This document shows, piece after piece, positions 1 to 12,081 of a stretch of 64,000 nucleotides of DNA. The DNA comes from Seriola aureovittata. Its lineage: Eukaryota > Chordata > Actinopteri > Carangiformes > Carangidae. The notes under the pieces were generated by a model that was not told where the DNA came from, did not search any database, and saw only the letters and a program-made list of their open reading frames with translations. Numbering within the stretch: position 1 is the stretch's first letter; each line of letters begins with the position of its first letter. The position numbers and the translations under genes are program-made. The stretch spans positions 18,277,501 through 18,341,500 of the forward strand of contig NC_079382.1 of the NCBI RefSeq assembly GCF_021018895.1, given 5' to 3'.

Positions 1-857
1 TAACAATGAAGTGGCTTTCTGAGGAATACTTGTACTGTACTTAATTATTAATATAACCTTTCCTTTTATTAATGTAACGTTCAAGTGACATCAGTGAGGG
101 AGTGTTTTTCCAGTATGCATAGCTCCATGACTCCATTAGCTGTCATCCACTCATTTGTTCTATATTTAAACAAATGTGATTTTAAGTTATTTTCACTGCT
201 TAAAACTATTCTATATAATAAGAAAAAGGCTTGAGCATTCCTGGGGACTAATGGAGTCTAATGGAGGAATGCATGTTAATTTAAGAACGTGTATTGGCTT
301 AAAAGTACTGTTCATTTTTTGGGGGAAGATAACTTATCATCTTACCCTGGAAACAACAATTTCTTTTATTGTTATATCCAGTCTTAAAGTCATTGAAATG
401 TGATCAGTGCTAACAGATTTAAATTGGGCCTAGATGAGTTAAAATTCAGTCGGAACTACATCGTATTTGCAGTATGCCAGTTACTGGGTGTACACAGTAG
501 GAAAATATTCAAAAATAATAATAATTATCCCCCAAAAAACAAACTGTAAGTTTCAAAGGTTTTGCTTGATCCTGCCTCACAGCCCAGTAGGATGAACATT
601 TTCAGGGTGATGTTTTTATGAGACAGTATCTGTATCAGGCAGCTTCAACCAACTCCAGAGAGCACAGGGTATAAAGTGCTGGACTCCTGCACACTGACTG
701 CGTAAAACTAAAAGTTTTACTGTAGAAGGTGTGTTGAATTGGTTTAGTTCAAAGCTGATGGCAAGTTAAATTCAAACATGACACTAGAGGTTCTGTTTTA
801 GCTGGTGTTTGATGAATTGTACTTCATTATGACTGGGATTAGTAATATTATTATTAC
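1..857. other. syne2 intron, left end: nothing recognised
   Basis: Minus-strand reading shows no open, splice-bounded segment here. I take it as part of the intron after exon 64. Confidence 0.5.
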
Positions 858-3800
858 CTGGACTAAGTGTCTTTGTGGAGATCTGTATAGCTGCTGTCTC
901 TCTTCAGGATTACTGGAGACTGGGGTGATGCCAACATCCTTGCTGGTTTCTTCCTCCTCCCTAATCTTGTTCTGTGTTGGAGAAAGAAGTGACAAGTGAC
1001 TTAAGTTGATGAAAAACATTCAAGGTTGTACTGTTGTGTATTATTGTGCTTCTTTGTGTCGCCGTGCTGTGAGGGAGGAGGCTGAGGGATGATAGGACCA
1101 TTACATTAATTCCAATAACAAAAGATACAGAACAACCTTGAGTGTGTTTTGTAAAGATTACATAAAGAAACAAACTATCAAAAAACTGTATTGAAATCAC
1201 AGTTCATTGTGATGTTATGCTAGCAGAATAACTGCGATCATTGTAAACATCTCCTGCCTAACCCCGACGTCTTCTTCATTATTCATTACAGACTTGATGC
1301 CGTACCTCCAGCAGAGAGGCTTGTTGCTGTGTGAGTTGTTCCAGTTCCTCGAGCGGCTGCAGCAGCAGTCCGGTTCGGGAGAAGGCCAGCAGGCTCTCCT
1401 CTGCGCCTTGTGGGAGGTGAAGCTCCACTTTGCATTTCTCCAGCTCCTCCAGTGTCCTCTGCATTGACTGCACATTGGCCAGGATCACCTTCAGGCAAAA
1501 CCAGAAATGGAATCAATGTGTGTGTAAACTTCTGTACAAACTACTAATGCTTGATGGACAGTACAAAAATATTGTATTTTATGAATTCAATTAAATATAA
1601 GAGGACTTTATTATGTGTACAGCTTTGTTTTCTCCTAAACACATGATAAAAGAAAGGGTGCGTCTTTGTTTTCTCATAGGAATTTTGTTTCCTTCTGCAG
1701 CAAATTAACTGTGTAGCTGGAATTGAAAACAGTTACATACTTTATTTTCAGTTGTAATGTTTCCATTTCATTTTATGAAATTGTCATTTGGACATTTTAG
1801 CAAATGTAGAGAAAGAAGTGTGATGTTTAAGGAAGAAAATTGTATGTTTTGTTCATAAAGCAGTCACAACAAAGAAATAATATTAGTATTGAACTTTAAT
1901 AAATCCTTGCATTCCTTAGCTCTTAATCTTAAGTGTTGAATATTTTTACAATTATACTGCACAACTGTTTGCATGCTCTCTCTGTATGAAATGCATGAAA
2001 TGGATGAATAGAAATCATAATTGCGTAACTTCACCTGTCGGTTTTGAAGATGCTCCGTTAGAGTTATGTTGGAGTCGTCCATGGAGGATAAAATGGTTCT
2101 GATCTTGGGAACATTCTTCTCCATAGTCTTAAGCTCAGCTTCCATCACATCCACCACCTGGAAAGAAGAATGGCAACAACTTTTTCAAGAGATCTGACTT
2201 GTAATTGTGTTTCATATGCTGCTTAAGTGCCCATTTCTGTTGGCTGGCTGCGCATCATATATCTGCCATTGTTTCCTCTCTCTTCCTGCTGTCTGTAGAT
2301 GTACAGTATATGTCTGTTTATCAGTTAATTTGTGACCAGGATTCCACAGATTCAGCCAATCTGTCCGAATGGGAATCAGGTGTGAGAGTTAAATCTTCTT
2401 TGCACAAAGGAAGTGGGAGGAACCAAATAAAAAAAAAAAAAAAAAACATTCCCGTAGTTTCCTCCCACTGCCATTTGGGGTCACTAAAAACCTGTAAGTC
2501 TACAATAAATTTGTTTACATCCTCAGTTTGAACTTCTCACCACGGCAGCCTGCAGGAGTTGCTCCAGTGGCTCCAGGAGGTTGCGTTGCATTTTGTGGAC
2601 TTGTTGGTCATTCTGGTCCAGCTGCTTCTCCTGCGTGTTGATGTCACACACAGCAGAGATCTCAGCCAGCACCGGCCTGAAGCCCTGCAAGGTGTCCCTA
2701 ATCCTCTCTGAGTCGTCCAGGACCAGCTGTAGTAGTTCAGGATTTAAAATGAATTATATCATTAATGTTGATATTAATTATATAATCATGTCTATTAAAG
2801 TGACAAATAAGGCCTGGCAGGTGTAGTAGGAAATAGTGACAAGACACAATAAAGAAGTACCATACTGTCATGTGGGCATTAAAGACTTTCATGGAAACAA
2901 TTAATCAATGGATGTATAAATAAATAATAAATACAGCATGTAAGCAGAGTGCGCAAAATGCTTATTAATTATGCCACAATAATGGAAGAACTGTGAAAGA
3001 TATGTGAAAATGTAACAGGCTAAATTCTAATATAGAAAACAGATTATTTCCGAATGCAACCAAACTACAAATAAATAAATGAATAAAAACATATACATCA
3101 AATATATGAGAATATACAGGAAACAAAACATACATCCCACATAAGAGGATGTGATATGGGATTTCACAGGTCCCATCACAGGTGAGGTTTACTTGGTGTC
3201 ACTGACCTGCAGAGAGCTTGCATGATTCTGGAGGCTTCTGGCTGTTGTGAATGAGCAAGGAGCGTTGAGCCATGTCTGGGCCTCCTCCATCCAGCAGGTG
3301 GCGCTGTACAAAATGTCTTGTAACTCCTGAAGACAGACTGGGATCTGACGAAAGCAGAATGGTATTTTTACTGAACAGATTTTTATATTTTCTGTTGTTC
3401 CCACTGCCATCATAACAATTCAGCCACAGGAAGTGGACTCAATTAAATATTATTGTTTATTAATTATTAACTGTTATTATTATTATTATTATCAACAATG
3501 AGCTAATGGACACATGAATTTCCCCCAGGGGATAAATTTAGTATCTATCTATCTATGTGGTTTCATTTTCAACTATGTTAAACCGTGGTTTCTGTTCACA
3601 TCACTGCTTTTTCATGCATTCACAGTTAAGTACAACACAGTATAAATATTGCACAACATAGTCCGTCTGACCTTGCTGAGGAAGGCAGTGCGATGTTCGG
3701 CCATCTGCGACACGTTTTGATGGAGCTGCAGTGGTTGTGTGAGTTGGTCCATGAGCAGGTGAGCTTGGTCCGGCTGCTCCTCCGCAAGATCGTGCACCTC

Positions 3801-4142
3801 GCTCTCCAGGATCATCAAGCGGCTGTGCCACGCATCCAGCTCATCCCAAACATGCTGGAGAATACAGGATGTACAGTATGTCAGTGTTTGAGATGACGTG
3901 ATGTAAAAAGTTACATTATTATATATCATTATAAAAAATATCATACGAATAATGTGACTAATAATCACTCAACCTTTAACTCTATTAACAGCATATATTA
4001 CTGTACACACCTTGAGCATATTTTGAGCGTTGTTGACTGTTGGACTTTTCTGCTCCAGTGACGCTTTCACTTTCTCGAGGCCAGAACAAAGCTCCACCAT
4101 TCGACCAGCCAGCTGGCGACCCGGGCTACTCCCCTCCATGAG
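858..4142 (-). CDS. syne2: syne2 exons 58-64: last rod exons in the window
   Basis: Exons: 4011-4142, 3672-3854, 3207-3344, 2541-2726, 2035-2157, 1306-1488, 858-971; all phase 0 to 0. They encode about residues 4778-5130. Exon 59 reads HVWDELDAWHSRLMILESEV, then LLMDQLTQPLQLHQNVSQMA, and exon 62 reads VMEAELKTMEKNVPKIRTIL. Exon 63 reads ANVQSMQRTLEELEKCKVEL, then LLLQPLEELEQLTQQQASLL. These align closely with consecutive nesprin-2 repeats. Exon 64 (38 codons, NKIREEEETSKDVGITPVSS) is polar; it is supported by a long pyrimidine tract at its acceptor and by length, and is less certain. The gene continues beyond position 1. Confidence 0.87.
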
Positions 4143-7100
4143 CTGTAAAACACACAATCGCACACAGTCACAAAAAATGAGCGGGTTTTGGTTCGGACAT
4201 AACTGATGTCACTGAGGATGATTTCAGTGCTGTTACCTTCTCCTCTGCTCTCTGTAGGGACAGTTGAACTTTTTGTAACCGTTTGCTGATATCATCAGGA
4301 ATCTCTTCATACCGGCTCTCTACACCATGCATGATGGACTTTAGCTTGGACCTCTGAGAGGACAGATCCTCTCTGAGCTCCTGTCAGTGTGGAAATGCAA
4401 GAGAAAAGGTAAATGGTAAGAACGCAGCAGCCCCTCATGAGTTCAATATGATCTATCCTTGAAGGAAATGGCAGTGGGCCATAGACCGGACTGCTGGCTT
4501 GTCACAGATAAAGACAGTTTAGACCAATGACCAGTTGAAAAGACCTCTAACAGTCTATAATCTAATTGCAGAAGATCCATGTGGTCTGTAGCTAAAAGTG
4601 ATAAAAAGAGGGCCGAGAAACTTCACCATTGCATCATTGATGAAAAACCAAAGTAATGCACATTGAAACACACTTCAGTGTTTCGAGTCACATTTTCTTT
4701 TGCTTTCCAAAATGTCACTTCATCTGCTTTCCTATAAAAGCTCAAATTCTAGTTTCCAAGTTTGTGACGCATAAATGATAAATGAGTCTGACCTGTCGTT
4801 TGCTTGCGTTCGAACAAGCTTCCAGCGTGGAGAGAATGGCGAGCATGTGTTTCGCCACCTCTCCTATCTCCGCTTGGACTTGCTGTCTCTCTTTCTCCTC
4901 TGCCTGGGCTGCAGCTACAACCAGCAGGTTTCTCTCTTTTAGGCTGTGGGGAACAGTATCTTTTCAGCATCTCTGATATATACGAGTAATCACTTTCCAT
5001 AACTGTATATAAAACAAATCCCACCTCCTGACATTCTCCTGGATCTTCACCAGTGTTCTGCCAACAGGTCCGGGACTCATGGGATCCTGTGAACTGGACA
5101 AGCTCAGGGCATGCTCCAGTCGATGCTCCAGGGAGGCCAAGGCCTGCTGCTCCTGCTCCAGGCCGGCCTGGTGCATCTCAGCCTGGGCAAGAAGCTCCAG
5201 GGGTTTCTCTTGAGTGAAGCTCACAGTGGAGGAGTCAGGCACCTCTGCCTGAAGACTGGCCAAAAAACTGCAACACTGCTCAATCTAAAAGGAATAGAAC
5301 TGAATCTTTAATATTATCTGTATATGATCTGTATCTGTTCTTTATGTCGTGTATGTTATAATCCAATAACCCAATTTTCAATCATTTATATGTGTAGCTG
5401 GACGTTCACATTAGGTCAGGTTTAGATGCATAGAAGGATTTGTGGTTGGTGAACTCACACTTGTAGTGATGTCCTTCCATTCCTCTTGTCTCTGTTCTGC
5501 GTGTGCCATCAGAACGCCAACGCCACGTCGTAACGATACCCAACGGCGCCAGAGGGCAGCCAGCTCACCGTCTTTACCAACTCCGCAGCCCTGCATCGGA
5601 CATCCAGCCCTCAGTTCTTCTATCTTCCCAGCAAGGTTGCGGAGATCCTCCATCAGTAGCTTCATGTGGAGGTGAAAGTTTAAGATTTAAATTGCATGTA
5701 AACAGGTCAGATGAATTCCTGTAACACGCGTACAAGTGGCGAATTGTTCAGCGTCAAAAAGTAGATCCAGTGTTTGAAACACAACAGTGAATTAGCTCTG
5801 CACCGAACTTACCGTTGCTCTCTTTTGTTGGGCAACACATTTGTCGTATGACATGATTTGTGCCGCAGCGCATTCTGAAAGTCCAGCTTCAGACCTAGAA
5901 AGACGATGCCGTACGTCTTCATGACAGCTCCTGTGACTTTGTTGTCTTGCTGCACAACTATAAGAAATTTGTCTTTTAGGTGATTTTACTTTTTTGAATT
6001 ATGAAGAAAAAGAAGAAAAGCAGAGAAATAACCACATGATGAAAAGACAAAAAAGTATGTTGAATTGTTTGAGTAATTTCAAACAGCCTGGTACCTCTGC
6101 AAGGACTCCAGCCTGAGCTGGGCCTGGGCCTCCAGTACAGCTCTTCCTACCAACAACTGGGTGAGAATACCGAGGTGGAGCTGCTCGGCCTTGGGGCAGG
6201 AGAGGCAGGGTTGCTGGGGGACCAGTTCCACAAGGTGGCAGATATGAGCCTGAAATCCGTCTTCTAGAGCTTCTAAAGCCTGCCGGCTCTGTCTCTGTTC
6301 CTCGGTGCAGTCCAAAAACCCTCCGGGAGCTGACAAAAAGGTGGCTTCAGCATTATGAAGAAAGGCTATTGCTCCTTGAGCGGCCCATTGGTAATCCTTC
6401 AAGGATTCTCGAGCCTGAGATAAACTCTCCTGTTGAATAAATAGTAGGAGAGTTTAGAGAAGCAACAAACAAAAGAATGAATTGCAAATTTAGAGAAACT
6501 CAAAAGTAGGATGGATTAACAGAATATTTAATCTTACCATTCGTAAATGACATTCTTGCATGGCCACATCCCTGAGAGAGTATAGCTCCTTGAAGTTCTT
6601 CAGGTTAATTTTTTCCTTCCGTCCCAGAACTTCTAAAACCCTCATCCCAGACTCCATATTCCTCCAAAGGACCCAGTATCTTCGTAGTGCACTGTCAATT
6701 GCTTTCTCCTCTGGATCGACTGGCCTGGCTCCCTCCAGCTCCACTCTTGTATTTTGGAAAAGCTCAATTAAGGCAGGAAGTTCAGAGGAAAAGCGCAAAC
6801 CCAACAGAAGCTTGGCCTCTAGGTATTTGATATCATCTGTGACAGAGTGCTCCCAGGAGACCAAAGTTTCCACAGTGCAGTGAATCCTCTCCCTCTCTGA
6901 ATTCAGCTCAGATGGGTACAGCTCCTGAGCTATGGCCTCCAGCTGATCCCCTGCTTCTTGACACTGTGTCTTCACTAAAGGAAGTTCAACCAGGAGTGTT
7001 TGGCACAGTCTGAATCTCTCACCGACACTGATTGTTTTGTCTTTGGCACGCTGGATTTGCTCTTTGGCAATGTCCCTAGATTCCTCCATTTGTCTCCTCA

Positions 7101-9910
7101 GGTGCAGATATTTGTCTTGCTCAAAAGCATTAAGACTGAGAGCTTTGCACCTGTCTTGCAGTTCTCCAATGGTGTACAGCAGGGTGCTACGCTTGGCCTC
7201 ATGGCAGTGCTGAAGCTCTTGTACTTGACACTGATTCTCCATTAGCATGTGCTTCAAATGTACAACTGTTGAAAGGGTTTCCTGTGTTAGAGGGAATTTT
7301 TGCTTATCCAAATCAGCGGAAATTTGCTTTAAGCTAGCCTGGATGGTTGATAACTCCTCATCTGAAGATGTTCGCTCATGAATCAGCTCCTGTAGTTCCC
7401 AGCTGGTTGCTTTCTCATGAGCCAGCAGTCCATCCAATTCTGTCCAGAGGCCTGACAGTCTGTTGACAAGGTAGCGGCTCTCTCCTGGACTCAACCCTAC
7501 CGCCATGTCCTTCCAACTTTCAGCCATCGCCTCCACCAGATTTAGTTGGCTCTGTATTTCCACAGTGGCTAATTTGTGACTCTCCAGCTTGCTCTCCAGC
7601 TCTTGGATGTCAGCTTTGGACACATTTTCAACATGGGCACAGGGGTCTCTTGTAGCATGTGTTGCTGCTAGCCAGGCATCCACGCTAGCAAGCTGGGACA
7701 AGAGTTTCTCCCGCTCGTGTAGGTGTTTCTTCAAGGTAACAAGAACATGATCCAAGCTGTCAACAATGGCTTCATAGAGGTCCTCTACTGTCTTCAATAC
7801 TTCGTTGCTTTCCTCCTTTCCCATGTCAAAGGCTACATCTTTCATCTCCTCAACTTGTGCTTGCATCTTGGACCGTTGGGAAAAAATATCAGTCTGAAAT
7901 TTCTTCATGTCAACAATCTGAATACGAGCCTCCTCTGGGAAAAGAGCTAACTTTTTCCCAATGGAGATGTGGTTTTCTGCCTGCTTGGCCCACATGATCA
8001 GGTCTTGTAATTGTTTGTTGATCTTAGTTGAGGAAATGCCTCCACAGCTATACGTGGAAGTATCGAGCTTTCTCTTGGCGTCATTAAGCAATGATCCCAA
8101 ATCCTGAAGATTACACTGGATCTCATCCTTCTCCTTCTGACCCAGAGAGAAATGGACGAGAGCATCTGACTGGGATTGTAAGTGTAGATAAAGCTGGTTG
8201 TACAGTTTTAGGTCTGTGGTCAGACAAACAAATTCTAAAGCACTTTTGCTGTCGTTGCTTTGAAAGTTGGATTTCTGAAGAGCTTCGACCTTGACTTTAA
8301 GCTGATGGGCCTCTTTTATAAGAAGAGAGGATTGAGCGTTGGAGTTTGTGGCGTGTTGTAGAGCTCTCTTGATACCTCCTTCCAAAAGCCTCCATTCCTC
8401 TTGGACGTCTCCAAGCTGGGCAAGAAGAGCACCCGAACTTTCTGCGTCACTCAAGTGGACTGATAACTGGCCACTTAGGTGGAGCAGCTCCTCCATGATG
8501 CTTTTCTTCTGTTCCATGGTTTGCAGCAGGGCGTGGAGTTTGTCAGCTTGAACAGCACTACTTCCAAAGCGTTTCTGACAAAAATCATGCCAGGAAAACA
8601 TCAGTGTACCATACATCAAAGCACACAAACAAACACTATCAAGAAATAATGACGTTAATTACAACAAAAGCTTAATTTCAGATCAAAAGATTACTCACAG
8701 GCTCATTTTTTCCTTCTCAGCAGCTAAAACCTCCAGAAAAACTCTGGTCATCTTCATCTGTTGGTGATAGCGTCTGACCTGGTCCAGCTGTGCTGCTTTC
8801 ACCTGCACTGTGGCAGAGGCATCCAGCAGTGCTGCACTCCATTGTCCTTCAGCTCTTTTCAAGGCGATTGGGTCACATTCCCTGGCAGCACTATGCTTTT
8901 CATAGTAGCTACTCGCTCCTGCACACAGCACCTGTATTGCTGCAGAAAACAGTTACTGGCTTTAGAGCAGATTACACAATTTTATTTGATATTGAATCAA
9001 AATGAAACTGTTGTGATACAGAAGTTGGTGCACATACCTCTGCTTCCTCCAGCTGTTTGGCCATAGCAGCCACATCGAGTTGTGCTGGTTGATATCGACA
9101 TGCCAGAACCTGCTGGACTGTTCGCATCAGGCGAATCTCTGGTTCACCAGGAGAGGACTTCAGATACCAATTTAAATCAATGTGTGGTGTCCTCTACAAC
9201 ATAATAACAACAAACAAAACATAATTGGTGGGAAACACTGTTTGCTTTAGCACCCTATAGACCTGAACCTCCACTGGTGATAATAATGACAATAATACCC
9301 AAAAACTGGGGGGAAACCGGCCACAAAAAAACAAACAAAAACAAACAAAAAGGCAGAAAACAGACAACCCTGCCTCTTTAAATGATGTATAATTATGTAT
9401 ACCATGCTAATTTGTCCATCCAGTTATGTTGTGTGGGGAAACTTTGTTGTTGTAATTGTTACCTGAATTAGTGGAAATGTTTTTTTGTGGAGGATAGTGA
9501 ATTTCTTTTTTTTGCTAATTAAACAAAATCACACTTGGTATCAAAAAGCATTCAAACTATGACAGCGCCAGTCACAAACTGTATACTGTGAGTAATTATA
9601 CCCACTAACGACCCAGCAGGAAATCATTGCATCTCCCTTCCTGTGGCCCTTCCTGCCGACAGCATCATGGGAATACACAATACACATTAATCATAAGACT
9701 GCTTCGCCCATCTTTTCACTGTTCCATGCATTTATGATTGGCTTCTTGCCCTTTTGGACAAACGGAGCTGTGCATTCATACTTTGAATTATATCACTAAA
9801 ATGCTTAAAACATCCACAAACAGTGAATAAATAACACTGCAATTCTGCTAATCAGAATTTACCCTTTAACCTTTAGTAAACACACACACTCTAAAATTCA
9901 CTTTTACAAA

Positions 9911-9951
<41 letters not shown>

Positions 9952-12039
9952 TATAGTTATATATTAACTCATAGAAAATGCTTTGCAATATAGCCTAGAG
10001 TAGATCTAACTCTGAAAGAGGTCCAGTAAGTTTTTTTTAATTAAATCCAGTTGATACTCACATTTATTATGTTACTTCTTTCCGCCAAGCTCTGTATCTC
10101 AGACAAGATATCCAGCATGGTGGATCTGTGTTTGCAGGACGCTGTTGATCCACCTGTCGTCTCTCCGGCACCCCAATCAGCTGACAAACCCGGCGTCGTC
10201 CTCTCAGGCTCCATGTCTTCTTGCATCTGACGCTGCATACACAGAAGACAAGGGGTGGTGTCACCTTTTAGCCTCCTTCTTCCCTGTGTTTGTGCACAGA
10301 TAATAACAGGGCTTCCAGTTCTTTCCCTGCTCTACAGTGGTAAATATTACTGTGTTGACAGTGGCCCGGCGAGTCAGTACAGTTAACACAAGAATGCGCC
10401 TGTGTAGGGAGCAGCCTGCCCTGAGGGAGGACTCCATCTATTCATCTCCAAAGTGCTTCCTCCCATACTTCTTCACAGAAATAACTGATGTGTTATAACA
10501 TGGTTAGACAGGGAACACACCAAAACATGACATGATCTGCTTGGTTACTTGATTACAAACAGGGGAGGTGCCTTTTACAATATGTTGGGCATGACCAAGA
10601 CGTGTGTTGTCGCAGCGTGTAGTTGGAACGAGAAGAGGAGTTACCGCTGATTTACTGTAGGAACAAACAGTACGACACAGAATATTTTATACTGTTTGAG
10701 TCAAATTTGACTTAAACATTTAGGTGCAGAGGACCAATGCAAAAGCTTCAAGTGGCAGCTGATAAAGGCAAAACTCATTTCTTTCTGGGAGCTGAGTGTA
10801 CTTTCATCTACAGCCTGAAATTAGCATTCCTTACCAGTGTTTTGAAGTAAAAGTGTCCTACTCTTTTCCTTCTGAACACTATGTGAGTGCATACTTTAAT
10901 ATGTCTATATATGGTTCAATTTCAATATATTGGTGGACGTCTACGCTCTCTGACTGGAAGAGTCTCCTTAATCATGATCACTCAGACCAAGCAGCTTTAT
11001 CAAACAACCAACTGTCTCTTATAAACACAACCTGCTGCCTTCCTCAGTGCAGCATCCTTTAACAAACAGAGTCAAATTAGTGTCAGAAAGACAATTGACT
11101 GTTTCTTAAATACAAATCTTCTGGTATTTGGCAGAAGATCTTAGGACAGTCACTTTATAGAGAAAAGAGAGAAGACGTGCTGTTATTACTCACAATAATG
11201 AAAGGTTGTCTTAGTTTGAGAAATTCCTCAAACACCAAAAATGTTTTTGAGCAGTGTGGCTTGTACTATCAAAACAAATCTCGAAACTTTGGAGGGTCGG
11301 AGTGACGGCGCGGTGCTGCATTGTCTCTGCAGATATCAGCAGTTGCCATATTTGCAGGAGGCAAGTATTAGCAATGGTAAAGTAGTAATGGTTCTCATGC
11401 TGTATTTTTCCCCTGGCAGAGAATATGGGTACTTTCTGTCAGTGTTGACTGCTGTGCACACATATTTCTGCCTCAGCATCTTTATTTTTCCTTTCATACT
11501 TAATTTGCAATCTGTCTTGGGAGCTGCTTCAGGCTGAGAATACGCACGCAACAGGTGCCAGGAAAAAACATAAAAATCTGGTGGGGGATCCTGTCTGAAT
11601 TAACAAGTGTTTTCCATATGTTTTTCTTTTTTTTTTTTTTTTTAAAAAGAAGATTTTTAACAGATTTCCTGTCAGATCACATCGGAGTATGGTTGTTTTC
11701 ACAGCTTCACACAATTGTATTGTGGCATAGGGTATTGCATCGTTTTTTTTGTGATGGGCAGTTAATGATTTCTTCTGTGCTAGACACAAGGCAATATGTG
11801 ACATGGATTTCATTCATTAGTCAAGAGATAAAATAAATATCTTTCCACTGGATGACCAATGTTTGAAAAAATATAATTGCCAAAAACTGTATGACTGCAC
11901 TTTGGCAAAATTATGACATTTAAATGCCAAATGGTGAGAGTAATAAATGACTGAGAGCACGTAAGATTCAGGTAAATGTAGGGCACAATTCAGGATAAAA
12001 TTACAATTGCAAAATGTCAGAAATACCTAAGTTTCACTG

Positions 12040-12081
<42 letters not shown>

